Shown in pieces: positions 25,685 to 34,528 of a stretch of 64,000 nt of DNA. The DNA comes from an uncultured Flavobacteriaceae bacterium (GTDB lineage Bacteria > Bacteroidota > Bacteroidia > Flavobacteriales > Flavobacteriaceae), in NCBI GenBank assembly GCA_947494205.1, contig CANLUH010000002.1, forward strand, positions 186,001 through 250,000, read 5' to 3'. Under the pieces are notes generated by a model. It worked only from the letters and a program-made list of their open reading frames with translations. It was not told where the DNA came from and ran no database searches. Numbering within the stretch: the stretch's first letter is position 1; every line of letters begins with the position of its first letter. The position numbers and the translations under genes are program-made.

Positions 25685-28600
25685 ATGCAGAATAAACTCG
25701 CCAAAATTCTATTTTCTACAAGACTTACTGCCATTTTATTTATTGTCTTTGCTATCGCAATGGCAACTGGTACTATTTTAGATAGAAACATGGATACCTC
25801 TCCAACACCATACACTAGAACATTAATATATAACGCTTGGTGGTTCGAAGCAATACTTGTATTCTTTATTGTCAATTTTGTTGGAAACATTTTTAGGTAT
25901 AGATTATATAAACTAAAAAAATGGGCAACTTTAACATTACACTTGTCGTTTATATTTATCATTTTTGGAGCGTTTATAACACGATACTATAGTTTTGAAG
26001 GGATGATGCCAATACGAGAAGGCGTTACCGAGAAAGTGTTTTTATCTCAAAAAACATACGTTTCAGGGTTTGTAAATGGTGATTATAAAATTAATGGTGT
26101 ACCACAACGCCTAAAAATAGAAGAAGAAGTTGATTTCTCTCCACGCTTAAATAATGATTTTGAAATTGATAGAGATTACAACGGACAGCCTTTTACAGTA
26201 ACATTAGAAAAATTTGTAGCAGGAGCAGAGCAAGATATAATTCCAGATGATACAGGAGAAGAATATCTTAAAATTGTAGAAGCAGGCAATGGAATGCCGC
26301 ACAATCACTTTTTAAAAGTGGGAACTATTGAAAATATTCATAACACACTAATTGCTTTAAATAAACCAACAAAAGGGGCTATAAATATTACTTATAAAGA
26401 GGATGCTTTAACCATAGAATCCCCGTTTGAAGGCGAATATTTGCAAATGGCAACAATGACCGAAGGAAAGTTGGTTAAAGACAGTGTTCAGCCATTAATG
26501 CTACGTTCACGTTACCTTATAGGAGACATGCAAATGGTGTTTCCAAAACCTGTGGTAAAAGGAACATTCGATGTGGTTAAAAAATCAAGAATATTAAAAA
26601 ATGATGAAGACGGTATTGTATTAAATGTTACAAGCAACGGCGAAACTAAAAAAGTAAACTTACTAGGAGGAAAAGGGAGTAATAATGGATGGGAGCGTGT
26701 AAATGTTGGCGGATTAGATTTCGATTTTCAATACGGCTCTAAAGTTTTAGAATTACCATTTAGCGTAAAACTTAACGATTTTAATGCCGAACGCTATCCA
26801 GGAACAGATAAAGGGTATTCCGCATTTTCTAGTCAAGTCACTATTATAGACGACACTGTAGACGATTTCGATTATAAAATATTTATGAATAATATTCTGG
26901 ATCACAGAGGATATCGTTTCTTTCAATCAGGATTTGATCCAGATGAAAAAGGAACCATTCTTTCTGTAAATCATGATTATTGGGGATCATGGTTTACCTA
27001 TTTAGGCTACTTCTTGCTATACTTTGGTTTAATGGCTATTCTATTCGATAAAAACACACGTTTTGCAGACCTTAAAAAAGCTTTAGATAAAGTAAAAGCT
27101 AAAAAATCGAAACTATTAACTATACTATTGGTGTGTTTTACATTAACAGGATTTGCACAAGAACAGCATACCGAAGGAGATGGACACAATCACGATAAAA
27201 AAGAAGAAAGACAACGTCCTACAAAAACGCAAATAGATTCTATTTTAGTAGCCAATGTAGCCCCAAAAGAACATGCCGAAAAGTTTGGTTACATGGTAAT
27301 ACAAGATATAGGTGGACGTATGATGCCTGTAAATACCTATGCTTCAGAATTACTAAGAAAACTAAGTAAAAAAGACCATTACGAAACTTTAGATGCTAAC
27401 CAAGCCTTTCTATCCATTCAAGAAAGCCCAATGCTTTGGTACAATGTACCAATCATCTATTTAAGAGCAAGAAAAGCAGACTCTATTCGAAAAATAATAG
27501 GTGTTTCAAAAGGCACAGAATATGCGACTTTACTAGATTTCTTTACAGAAGACTTCCGTTATAAATTAGACCCATATATTGATGAAGCTTCTAAAGCACA
27601 AGTGAAAAATGGCTTCGAAAAAGAATTTATGGAAACACATCAGCGTGTTACCTTACTGTCTAATGCTATAGATGGAAGAGCATTAAAGATTTTTCCAATA
27701 CCAAATGACGAGAATAATAAATGGATCTCTACATTCGATTATAGAAACGAAGGCTATAACGAGAAAATACAAGACAGTTCTTATGGCAGTTTTATAGATT
27801 TAGGTTTTAACTGGTACTTACAAACTTTAAATGAAGCTAAAAAGAAAAATGATTTTAAAGATGCTGAAAAACTTTTAGAATCCTTTAAAAAAGTACAAAA
27901 TAATATTGGTAGCGAAGTCATGTTAAGTGACGATAAAATAAATGCAGAAATCACCTATAATAAGTACGATATTTTTAAGAAGCTATTTAGCTGGTATATG
28001 TATGCTGGAACATTATTATTTGTACTTCTAATTTTTCAGATTTTTAAAGACAGAAGTAAAGGGTTAAATCGAGCAATAACTATTTTTAAATTCATAGTAT
28101 TAGGACTGTTTATAATCCACACATTAGGCCTAATAGCCCGTTGGTATATTTCTGGTCACGCCCCATGGAGTGATGCTTACGAATCTATGATTTACGTTGC
28201 ATGGGCAACCATGTTTTTTGGACTAGCCTTTGGTAGAAAAAGTGATTTAACTATTGCGTCTACAGCCTTTGTAACCTCAATGATTTTAATGATTGCACAT
28301 TGGAACTGGATGGATCCAGCAATAGCCAACCTACAACCTGTATTAGATAGTTATTGGTTAATGATTCACGTAGCAGTAATTGTAGCAAGTTACGGGCCAT
28401 TTACATTAGCGGCAATTCTTGGAATTGTAACGTTGTTATTAATGATTCTAACCAACGAAAATAACAAAACTAAAATGCTCTTAAACATTAAAGAGTTAAC
28501 CATAATAAATGAAATGGCACTAACTGTAGGTTTGGTTATGTTAACTATTGGAAACTTTTTAGGAGGACAATGGGCAAACGAAAGTTGGGGACGTTATTGG

Positions 28601-28897
28601 GGATGGGATCCAAAAGAAACATGGGCATTAATAAGTATTATGGTTTATGCTTTTGTAATACACATGCGTTTAGTTCCAGGACTTAGAGGACGTTGGACGT
28701 ATAACTTGTTTTCTATTATTGCATATGCGAGCATTTTAATGACGTATTTTGGAGTAAACTTCTATCTAGCAGGATTGCACTCTTATGCCAGTGGAGATCA
28801 AATATTAAGTTTTAAAATTGTTGGAATTGCTGGATTCTTAGTAGCTACTTTAGGAACCTTTTCTTATATAAAATATGTAAAATACTATAAGAAGTAA
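25685..28897 (+). CDS. fused ResB-CcsA cytochrome c haem lyase (System II)
   Basis: 1070 aa from ATG 25685. The N-terminal part (about 1-450) is ResB-like, with four membrane helices around a large periplasmic domain. The centre (about 470-505) contains a hydrophobic stretch ending GFAQEQHTEGDGHNHDKK, an internal signal-like segment with a His-rich patch. The C-terminal part (about 760-1070) is CcsA, with the haem-handling WWD-type motif GRYWGWDPKETWALI (about 975) and His residues in flanking helices. The protein exports haem and attaches it to apocytochromes c at the outer face of the inner membrane. Fusion of the two subunits is known in Bacteroidota. Confidence 0.93.
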   Translation: MQNKLAKILFSTRLTAILFIVFAIAMATGTILDRNMDTSPTPYTRTLIYNAWWFEAILVFFIVNFVGNIFRYRLYKLKKWATLTLHLSFIFIIFGAFITRYYSFEGMMPIREGVTEKVFLSQKTYVSGFVNGDYKINGVPQRLKIEEEVDFSPRLNNDFEIDRDYNGQPFTVTLEKFVAGAEQDIIPDDTGEEYLKIVEAGNGMPHNHFLKVGTIENIHNTLIALNKPTKGAINITYKEDALTIESPFEGEYLQMATMTEGKLVKDSVQPLMLRSRYLIGDMQMVFPKPVVKGTFDVVKKSRILKNDEDGIVLNVTSNGETKKVNLLGGKGSNNGWERVNVGGLDFDFQYGSKVLELPFSVKLNDFNAERYPGTDKGYSAFSSQVTIIDDTVDDFDYKIFMNNILDHRGYRFFQSGFDPDEKGTILSVNHDYWGSWFTYLGYFLLYFGLMAILFDKNTRFADLKKALDKVKAKKSKLLTILLVCFTLTGFAQEQHTEGDGHNHDKKEERQRPTKTQIDSILVANVAPKEHAEKFGYMVIQDIGGRMMPVNTYASELLRKLSKKDHYETLDANQAFLSIQESPMLWYNVPIIYLRARKADSIRKIIGVSKGTEYATLLDFFTEDFRYKLDPYIDEASKAQVKNGFEKEFMETHQRVTLLSNAIDGRALKIFPIPNDENNKWISTFDYRNEGYNEKIQDSSYGSFIDLGFNWYLQTLNEAKKKNDFKDAEKLLESFKKVQNNIGSEVMLSDDKINAEITYNKYDIFKKLFSWYMYAGTLLFVLLIFQIFKDRSKGLNRAITIFKFIVLGLFIIHTLGLIARWYISGHAPWSDAYESMIYVAWATMFFGLAFGRKSDLTIASTAFVTSMILMIAHWNWMDPAIANLQPVLDSYWLMIHVAVIVASYGPFTLAAILGIVTLLLMILTNENNKTKMLLNIKELTIINEMALTVGLVMLTIGNFLGGQWANESWGRYWGWDPKETWALISIMVYAFVIHMRLVPGLRGRWTYNLFSIIAYASILMTYFGVNFYLAGLHSYASGDQILSFKIVGIAGFLVATLGTFSYIKYVKYYKK

Positions 28898-28908
28898 CCC
28901 CTAAAACC

Positions 28909-28977
28909 TTAATACCATTTCACTTTTAATAAAATTAAAATTGCAAGAATCGAAATAAATAGCCATATTTGTTTCAT
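28909..28977 (-). CDS. possible 22-aa membrane peptide
   Basis: ATG at 28977, stop at 28909. The predicted peptide (MKQIWLFISILAILILLKVK plus WY) is one hydrophobic helix with a basic end. There is no promoter element nearby and it is very short, so it may be chance in AT-rich DNA. It lies in the 190-bp gap between the cytochrome synthase and MATE genes. A small GTCGAA/TTCGAC hairpin follows at 29008-29023. Confidence 0.3.
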   Translation of the reverse strand: MKQIWLFISILAILILLKVKWY

Positions 28978-29089
28978 TATGATTGATTAATTTATGTTTC
29001 CGGTCTCGTCGAATCTTTTCGACCTTTAAGTATCAAATGCTGTGCTTCATTCAGTATTTGATGATGCTTCATATATAACATAAACACAC

Positions 29090-30496
29090 ATGCAATCCAA
29101 TAAAATTACCTTAAACCAATTCTTCAAATATTTTAAAGAAGCCCTAAGCGGCAAAGAACAAGATTTCACATCAGGAAGCATAAGGCGCGCCGTTTTTATG
29201 CTGTCGATTCCTATGATTTTAGAAATGCTTATGGAATCCGTTTTCGCAATAGTAGACATCATGTATGTCTCTAAAGTTAGCGTTAATGCTGTAGCAACAA
29301 TAGGTCTAACCGAATCTGTAGTCACTCTAATTTATGCAGTAGCCATAGGCTTAAGTATGGCAGCAACAGCTGTCGTTGCCAGACGAATAGGGGAGAAAGA
29401 TGTAAAAGGAGCAGGAGAAGCTACAGTACAAGTTCTATTTTTAGGTATAGTAATTTCTATAATTATTAGTACCATAGGTATTTTCTATTCAAAAGAAATT
29501 TTAGCATTAATGGGAGCGGAGCCCGATTTAATAGCAGAAGGTTCTGGTTATACCAAAGTTTTATTAGGTGGAAATATTACTATCATGCTTCTATTTTTAA
29601 TAAATGCCATATTTAGAGGCGCAGGAAACGCATCGGTAGCCATGTGGACTTTAATACTATCTAATGGACTAAACATTATTTTGGATCCTATGTTTATTTT
29701 CGGATTTGGCCCTATTCCAGCGTATGGAGTAGAAGGAGCAGCCATTGCTACAACCATAGGAAGAGGAACAGCAGTCGTTTTTCAATTAATCATTTTGTTT
29801 TACGGATACAGTACCATAAAACTAAAACTAAAAGATTTAGTGATTCGTGTAAAGGTTATGTTAAATCTAATAAAAGTGTCTTTAGGTGGTATAGGTCAGT
29901 TTTTAATAGGCACCTCTAGCTGGGTGTTTTTAATGCGAATAATGAGCGAATTTGGAAGCGAAGTATTAGCAGGCTACACCATAGCTATTAGAGTTATGCT
30001 CTTTACATTAATGCCAGCTTGGGGAATGAGTAATGCTGCAGCAACTTTAGTTGGGCAAAATCTTGGTGCAAAAAAGCCAGACAGAGCAGAAGCATCAGTA
30101 TGGAAAACAGGACGATATAATGGCATATTTATGGCTATAGTGTCTGTTATTTATTTAGCTTTTGCGCCACAAATAATAACACTTTTTAATAGTACGCCAG
30201 AAGTTGTTAAGTATGGTAGTATGTGTTTACGTATTATAGCAGCAGGCTATGTATTTTATGGTTATGGTATGACGGTTATTCAGTCTTTTAATGGAGCGGG
30301 AGATACCAAAACACCAACATATATTAACTTTATATGTTTTTGGATATTTCAATTACCATTTGCTTACGTTATTGCGATTACTTTAGAATATGGACCTGTA
30401 GGCGTCTTTTGGGCCATTACTTTAGCAGAAATACTAATCGCAGTTATTGGAATACTTTGGTTTAAAAGAGGAAAATGGAAAACGGTAAAAGTGTAA
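29090..30496 (+). CDS. MATE family efflux transporter
   Basis: 468 aa with 12 membrane helices in two related halves. The opening block TSGSIRRAVFMLSIPMILEMLMESVFAIVDIMYV (seen as SIRRAVFMLSIPMILE and VFAIVDIMYVSKV) and GRGTAVVFQL/GIGQFLIGTSSWVF segments are typical for bacterial MATE exporters, which use Na+ or H+ to expel cationic drugs or metabolites. The N-terminus has a 35-residue cytoplasmic extension. An inverted repeat just after the stop (30505-30546) may serve as part of a 3' structure. Substrate unknown. Confidence 0.9.
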   Translation: MQSNKITLNQFFKYFKEALSGKEQDFTSGSIRRAVFMLSIPMILEMLMESVFAIVDIMYVSKVSVNAVATIGLTESVVTLIYAVAIGLSMAATAVVARRIGEKDVKGAGEATVQVLFLGIVISIIISTIGIFYSKEILALMGAEPDLIAEGSGYTKVLLGGNITIMLLFLINAIFRGAGNASVAMWTLILSNGLNIILDPMFIFGFGPIPAYGVEGAAIATTIGRGTAVVFQLIILFYGYSTIKLKLKDLVIRVKVMLNLIKVSLGGIGQFLIGTSSWVFLMRIMSEFGSEVLAGYTIAIRVMLFTLMPAWGMSNAAATLVGQNLGAKKPDRAEASVWKTGRYNGIFMAIVSVIYLAFAPQIITLFNSTPEVVKYGSMCLRIIAAGYVFYGYGMTVIQSFNGAGDTKTPTYINFICFWIFQLPFAYVIAITLEYGPVGVFWAITLAEILIAVIGILWFKRGKWKTVKV

Positions 30497-30504
30497 TAAA
30501 AATA

Positions 30505-30546
30505 GTATCGAGAGTAGTTTTTAGTTTACAAGATTATTCTCGATAC
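30505..30546. repeat. GTATCGAGA inverted repeat, relative of dispersed repeat
   Basis: GTATCGAGA (30505-30513) and TCTCGATAC (30538-30546) form a perfect 9-bp inverted repeat right after the MATE stop. The same TCGAGAA/TTCTCGA core occurs in the repeats near 50862 and 58524. Confidence 0.5.
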
Positions 30547-30756
30547 CTAAGTTTTACTCATATTCCAATCAAAAAATAGCTTAAGTTGATAAACTTTATC
30601 AAAATTTAAAATATAATAATAGTATAAAACATAAGTAAAGTCAATCTATACTTGCGATTGCTAAATATGCGATTATTATTATTAGATTCAAGTGTATAAT
30701 AGAATGTGAAAAATTGTTAAATTTTTCATAACTTAGAAAAGTAATTATTACCGTAA
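30547..30756. other. intergenic region
   Basis: AT-rich, no coding frame and no clear terminator. It probably contains the promoter of the two small membrane protein genes. Confidence 0.3.
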
Positions 30757-30945
30757 ATGAATTTTTTAAAGAACCTCGGAGGTGGAAGCTTATTTATGCT
30801 TTTACTTTGTTTAGCAATTATTTTAGTTGCAGAATATTTATTTTTAACTGGAGACCAACTTCACGGAATATTTTTAGGGCTATGGGCACCAACGCTATTA
30901 GGCGTTATGATATTTCTTAAACTCGTACAAAATGGACGCAAATAA
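30757..30945 (+). CDS. 62-aa membrane protein
   Basis: A short protein with two hydrophobic helices (about 11-31 and 37-56) joined by LTGDQLHGI, and a basic end NGRK. The ATG at 30757 begins MNFLKNLGGGSLFM. I recognise no family. Its 3' end overlaps by 14 bp a second small membrane gene in another frame, showing a coupled pair. It precedes the PLP-dependent trans-sulfuration gene, but a separate promoter-like element stands before that gene. Confidence 0.65.
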   Translation: MNFLKNLGGGSLFMLLLCLAIILVAEYLFLTGDQLHGIFLGLWAPTLLGVMIFLKLVQNGRK

Positions 30946-31042
30946 CATCGTTTTATGGTTTTCTGTCATCGTGTTTTGTTGCGTTGTTATATGGGCGGGA
31001 GCAATGATATATGCTTATAATAAAACAACACGAAACGATTAA
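30932..31042 (+). CDS. 36-aa membrane peptide overlapping the 62-aa gene
   Basis: ATG at 30932, stop at 31040-31042, shifted in frame and overlapping the previous gene by 14 bp. The peptide begins MDANNIVLWFSVIVFCC, has one membrane helix (about 6-28) and ends in a polar KTTRND. The overlap and clean single-helix pattern suggest a genuine small subunit translated by coupling with its neighbour. Function unknown. Confidence 0.55.
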   Translation: MDANNIVLWFSVIVFCCVVIWAGAMIYAYNKTTRND

Positions 31043-31083
31043 AACTTTTACTTTAAAGTTTATCTATTGTAAAGACATCTTTT

Positions 31084-31091
31084 TATCTTTA
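31084..31091 (+). promoter_or_regulatory. possible -7 element of trans-sulfuration gene
   Basis: TATCTTTA, one base off TAnnTTTG, with TTG 14 bp upstream (31067-31069). It ends 4 bp before the ATG at 31096, so transcription would start at about the first codon. Confidence 0.35.
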
Positions 31092-31095
31092 CAAG

Positions 31096-32253
31096 ATGAG
31101 TAAAAAAAAGTTAGGTTTAAATACCATTTGTGCCCACGTAGGAGAAATAAAAGACGAACAATTTAAAGGTGCTGTTTCTCCTATATATTTATCATCTTCA
31201 TACGAGTTTTTAGATGTAGATGTAAAACGTTATCCACGATATTTTAATACACCAAACCAAGAGTTTTTATCTAAAAAAATAGCAGCTTTAGAACATACAG
31301 ATTCGGCTATGATTTTTGGTTCAGGCATGGCAGCTATTAGCCATTTATTTCTAGCTTTCTTAAAAGCTGGAGATCATATTGTAGTACAAAATACACTATA
31401 TGGCGGCACCAGTAATTTTATAAGAGAAGAATTTCCAAAACTAAATATAGAATTTACCTTTACTAACGGTTACGATGTAAAAGATTTTGAAGCGGCAATA
31501 CAGCCTAATACAAAACTAATACACATAGAAACGCCTTCTAATCCTTTATTAACTATTACAGATATAAAAGCAGTTGCAGAATTGGCAAAATCCAAGCAAA
31601 TTGTATCTAGTATAGATAATACATTTGCAAGTTCGGTAAATCAAACGCCAGCAGATTTTGGTATAGATATTATTATGCATTCTGCAACAAAGTATTTTGG
31701 AGGACATAGCGATATCTGTGCAGGAGCATTAGCAGCATCTTCCGAGCATATAGAACGCATTTGGAATGTTTCTAAAAACCTAGGAGGAAGTTTAAGTGAT
31801 CTAACCGTATGGATGCTAGAACGAAGTATGAAAACGTTAGGTTTGCGTGTTAAAACGCAAACTAAAGGTGCTAAAAAAATGGCTAAGTGGTTAGAAAATC
31901 ACGATGCCATTAAAAAAGTATATTATCCAGGACTAAAAAGTCATCCGCAATATGCATTAGCAAAATCACAAATGAAAGGATTTGGAGCCATGTTATCTTT
32001 CGAGTTGAAGGATGCTATCGATTCTGTTCAATTTCAGAAAGCCTTAAAATTAATAAAGCCATCAATGAGTTTAGCAGGAGTAGAAAGTACAATGCTAAAT
32101 CCCGCACAAACCTCACATGCTTTATTGACACAAGAACAAAGAGATACTTTAGGTATTAGTGATGGATTAATTCGTTTTTCTGTAGGAATAGAAGAAATAA
32201 AAGATTTAAAAGCCGATATAAATCAAGCAATTAAAGTAATTACGAATTTGTAA
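31096..32253 (+). CDS. PLP-dependent trans-sulfuration enzyme (cystathionine synthase/lyase type)
   Basis: 385 aa, Cys/Met metabolism PLP enzyme family. The PLP lysine lies in IIMHSATKYFGGHSD (about 198-212); IHIETPSNPLLTITD and GSGMAAISHLFLAFLKAGDH match the family. Such enzymes include cystathionine gamma-synthase, cystathionine lyases and methionine gamma-lyase; the sequence does not settle which. It acts in the cytoplasm on sulfur amino acids. A cysteine dioxygenase operon lies at 54368, 22 kb away, so sulfur amino acid use is represented twice in this window, with no direct link. Confidence 0.88.
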   Translation: MSKKKLGLNTICAHVGEIKDEQFKGAVSPIYLSSSYEFLDVDVKRYPRYFNTPNQEFLSKKIAALEHTDSAMIFGSGMAAISHLFLAFLKAGDHIVVQNTLYGGTSNFIREEFPKLNIEFTFTNGYDVKDFEAAIQPNTKLIHIETPSNPLLTITDIKAVAELAKSKQIVSSIDNTFASSVNQTPADFGIDIIMHSATKYFGGHSDICAGALAASSEHIERIWNVSKNLGGSLSDLTVWMLERSMKTLGLRVKTQTKGAKKMAKWLENHDAIKKVYYPGLKSHPQYALAKSQMKGFGAMLSFELKDAIDSVQFQKALKLIKPSMSLAGVESTMLNPAQTSHALLTQEQRDTLGISDGLIRFSVGIEEIKDLKADINQAIKVITNL

Positions 32254-32677
32254 TTATGAATTATGGGTATCAATTAATAAAATGAAAAAAGATAATGTAG
32301 TTCAAACTAAAAGTTATGATTTTGCGATTAAAATTGTAAACATATATAAATATTTATGTGAAGAAAAAAATGAATATATCTTATCAAAACAGCTATTAAA
32401 ATCTGGAACTTCTATTGGAGCAAATATTGAAGAAGCCATAGGAGGACAATCGAGAAAAGACTTTTATGCGAAATTGACTATTTCTTATAAAGAAGCTAGA
32501 GAAACTAAATATTGGTTAAGATTATTAAGAGATACTAATTATTTAGATGAAGAAAGAAGCAAACCTTTAATTGAAGCAATAGACGAATTGTTAAGAATCA
32601 TTGGAAGTATTCAAAAAACAATACGTAATTCAAACTCATAATTCACACCCGAGTAATTTATACGTAATTCATAATTT
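32251..32677. repeat. inverted repeats flanking four-helix-bundle gene
   Basis: TAATTATGAATTA at 32251-32263 (overlapping the upstream stop codon) is matched in inverted form at 32665-32677 (12 of 13 bases). A second related AATTC-rich segment overlaps the end of the gene (32624-32645). The repeats frame one gene exactly. Confidence 0.5.
32282..32641 (+). CDS. four-helix bundle protein (S23/IVS family)
   Basis: 119 aa, belonging to the four-helix bundle family first found in intervening sequences of 23S rRNA genes. Seen here: SYDFAIKIVNIYKYLCEEKNEYIL, LLKSGTSIGANIEEA (helix 2), FYAKLTISYKEARETKYWLRLL (helix 3) and the last helix ELLRIIGSIQKTI. It is a cytoplasmic protein that forms pentamers in known structures, and the function is uncertain. 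The gene is bounded by inverted repeats, and sits directly between two housekeeping genes, which suggests it arrived as a small mobile unit. No reverse transcriptase is near, so it is not part of a diversity-generating retroelement. Confidence 0.85.
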   Translation: MKKDNVVQTKSYDFAIKIVNIYKYLCEEKNEYILSKQLLKSGTSIGANIEEAIGGQSRKDFYAKLTISYKEARETKYWLRLLRDTNYLDEERSKPLIEAIDELLRIIGSIQKTIRNSNS

Positions 32678-32699
32678 AAAATTCCTAATTAATTAGATT

Positions 32700-33593
32700 T
32701 TGCATAAAAATAATATACATAATAAAGGTTACAATTTAAGTCTATTAAAGATTGAAGCCCCAGAGTTAACCCCTTTTGTTTTTACAAACGATTTTGGAAA
32801 AGAAACCATAGATTTTTCAAAACCAGAAGCAGTAAAAGTTTTAAATACAGCATTGTTAAAAACACATTACGACATTGCATTTTGGGAATTTCCAAATACT
32901 AATTTATGTCCTGCAATTCCGGGGCGCGTCGATTATATTCACTACACAAACGATTTACTAAAGGAAAGTAATCTTACAGAGACCATTACTGTTTTAGATA
33001 TTGGTACAGGCGCAAACTGTATCTATCCATTATTAGGACATAAAGTATACCAATGGAAGTATGTAGCAACCGATGTAAATACTCAAGCCATAAAAGTTGC
33101 AGAAACGATTGTTTCTAAAAATGGATTAAGTGAGCATATAGTATTAAAACAGCAACCAAATGAAAATAATATTTTTAAAGGTATTTTAACTGAAACAGAT
33201 AGGTTTACTTTAACACTATGCAATCCTCCTTTTTATAAAAATGAAATGGAAGCTTTACAAGCTACAACAAGAAAACTGAAAGGTTTAGGACAAGGAACAG
33301 ACAAAGTGATTAGAAATTTTGCGGGACAAGCACAAGAGTTATGGTATACAGGAGGAGAAAAAGCTTTTTTGCATACCTATTTATACGAAAGCTCCTTATT
33401 TAAAACTAATTGTTTTTGGTATACCAGTTTAGTATCAAATAAAGACAATATAAAGTCCATGCAAAAGTCCCTTAAGAAGTTAGGTGCGACAACAGTAAAA
33501 ATTATAGAAATGTCTCAAGGCAATAAAAAGAGTAGAATTGTTGCTTGGACGTTTTTAAATGAAAAAGAACAACGAACTTGGAATAAAAAATAA
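32700..33593 (+). CDS. rlmF: 23S rRNA (adenine1618-N6)-methyltransferase
   Basis: 297 aa. The SAM-binding motif is VLDIGTGANCIYPLL (about 99-113) and the catalytic motif LCNPPFYKN (about 174-182, NPPF for N6-adenine transfer). The beginning HKNNIHNKGYNL corresponds to the HPRN..H..YDL start of known RlmF. A stop codon lies in frame two codons before the TTG at 32700 and no ATG is available, so TTG (or ATT at 32697) must start translation. The upstream boundary touches the repeats of the four-helix gene, which may have replaced the native start. It modifies 23S rRNA in the cytoplasm. Confidence 0.9.
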   Translation: MHKNNIHNKGYNLSLLKIEAPELTPFVFTNDFGKETIDFSKPEAVKVLNTALLKTHYDIAFWEFPNTNLCPAIPGRVDYIHYTNDLLKESNLTETITVLDIGTGANCIYPLLGHKVYQWKYVATDVNTQAIKVAETIVSKNGLSEHIVLKQQPNENNIFKGILTETDRFTLTLCNPPFYKNEMEALQATTRKLKGLGQGTDKVIRNFAGQAQELWYTGGEKAFLHTYLYESSLFKTNCFWYTSLVSNKDNIKSMQKSLKKLGATTVKIIEMSQGNKKSRIVAWTFLNEKEQRTWNKK

Positions 33594-33630
33594 TAAACTC
33601 CGTTTTGCGGTAATATAAAGAGAACTATTT

Positions 33631-34347
33631 ATGAAATTAGACATATTAGCATTTGGTGCACACCCCGATGATGTTGAACTTGGAGCAGGAGGAACAGTTG
33701 CAAAAGCTGTAGCAGAAGGTAAAAAAGTAGGAATAGTAGATTTAACTAAAGGAGAACTTGGAACACGAGGTACCGAATTTACTAGATTTGAAGAAGCAGC
33801 TAATGCTTCAAAAATATTAGGGGTTTCAGTAAGAGAAAATCTAGGATTTGCAGATGGTTTTTTTGTAAATGATAAAACACATCAATTAGAAATAATAAAA
33901 ATGATACGTAAGTATCAACCAGAAATAGTAATCTGCAATGCTATAGACGATAGACACATAGATCATGGAAAAGGTAGTAAATTAGTAAGCGATGCTTGTT
34001 TTTTAAGTGGGTTATTAAAAATAGAAACCGAAGTAGAAGGAGAGTTACAAGAAAAATGGAGACCTAAACATGTATACCATTATATACAATGGAAAAATTT
34101 AGAACCCGATTTTGTAGTTGACATCTCTGGATTTATAGAAAAGAAGATGGATTCGGTATTTGCATACAAAACACAATTTTTTGACCCTAACAGTAAAGAA
34201 CCTGAAACGCCAATTACAAGTAAAAACTTTACAGATAGTATAGATTATAGAGCAAGAGAATTGGGACGTTTAGTAGGTGTTGAACACGCAGAAGGCTTTA
34301 CTGTAGAACGTTACGTTGCTGTAGACAGTTTATTCGATTTGAAATAA
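33631..34347 (+). CDS. bshB1: bacillithiol biosynthesis deacetylase BshB1
   Basis: 238 aa. PIG-L/LmbE fold with the zinc motif AHPDDVELGAGG (10-21) and the second His region DDRHIDHGKGS (about 109-119). The block KGELGTRGT is diagnostic for BshB1, which removes the acetyl group from GlcNAc-malate in bacillithiol synthesis. It is cytoplasmic. bshA and bshC are not in the window. The gene lies 37 bp after rlmF. Length is normal and all metal ligands are present. Confidence 0.92.
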   Translation: MKLDILAFGAHPDDVELGAGGTVAKAVAEGKKVGIVDLTKGELGTRGTEFTRFEEAANASKILGVSVRENLGFADGFFVNDKTHQLEIIKMIRKYQPEIVICNAIDDRHIDHGKGSKLVSDACFLSGLLKIETEVEGELQEKWRPKHVYHYIQWKNLEPDFVVDISGFIEKKMDSVFAYKTQFFDPNSKEPETPITSKNFTDSIDYRARELGRLVGVEHAEGFTVERYVAVDSLFDLK

Positions 34348-34389
34348 AAAATAAGACTAAAAAAATATTTAAAAATTTTAAAAAAAGTC

Positions 34390-34420
34390 TTTGTAGTAAC
34401 TATTAAATCTTTTACATTTG
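34390..34420 (+). promoter_or_regulatory. promoter of tRNA-His
   Basis: TTTG (34390-34393), 19 bp, then TACATTTG (34413-34420): an exact match to the Bacteroidota consensus TTTG-N19-TAnnTTTG. Transcription would start about 20 bp before the tRNA. Confidence 0.75.
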
Positions 34421-34446
34421 CACTCGCATTAGCAATAATGTTACAC

Positions 34447-34521
34447 GGTGGTTGTAGCTCAGTTGGTTAGAGCATCGGTTTGTGGTACCGAGGGTCGCCG
34501 GTTCGAATCCGGTCTTCCACC
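34447..34521 (+). tRNA. tRNA-His (anticodon GTG)
   Basis: Cloverleaf: G-1 at 34447, acceptor 5' strand GTGGTTG, D arm GCTC/GAGC, anticodon stem TCGGT/ACCGA around the loop TTGTGGT (anticodon GTG), T arm GCCGG-TTCGAAT-CCGGT, acceptor 3' strand CTTCCAC and C73, which pairs with the extra G-1 as required for tRNA-His. The acceptor stem has two adjacent U-U mismatches (positions 5-68 and 6-67). The full CCA end is not encoded. A strong promoter stands before it and a terminator after it. Confidence 0.93.
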
Positions 34522-34528
34522 CAAAAGC

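Noticed and set aside
32282-32641. Four-helix-bundle gene as Avd of a diversity-generating retroelement
   Set aside because: No reverse transcriptase, template repeat or variable repeat in the neighbourhood.
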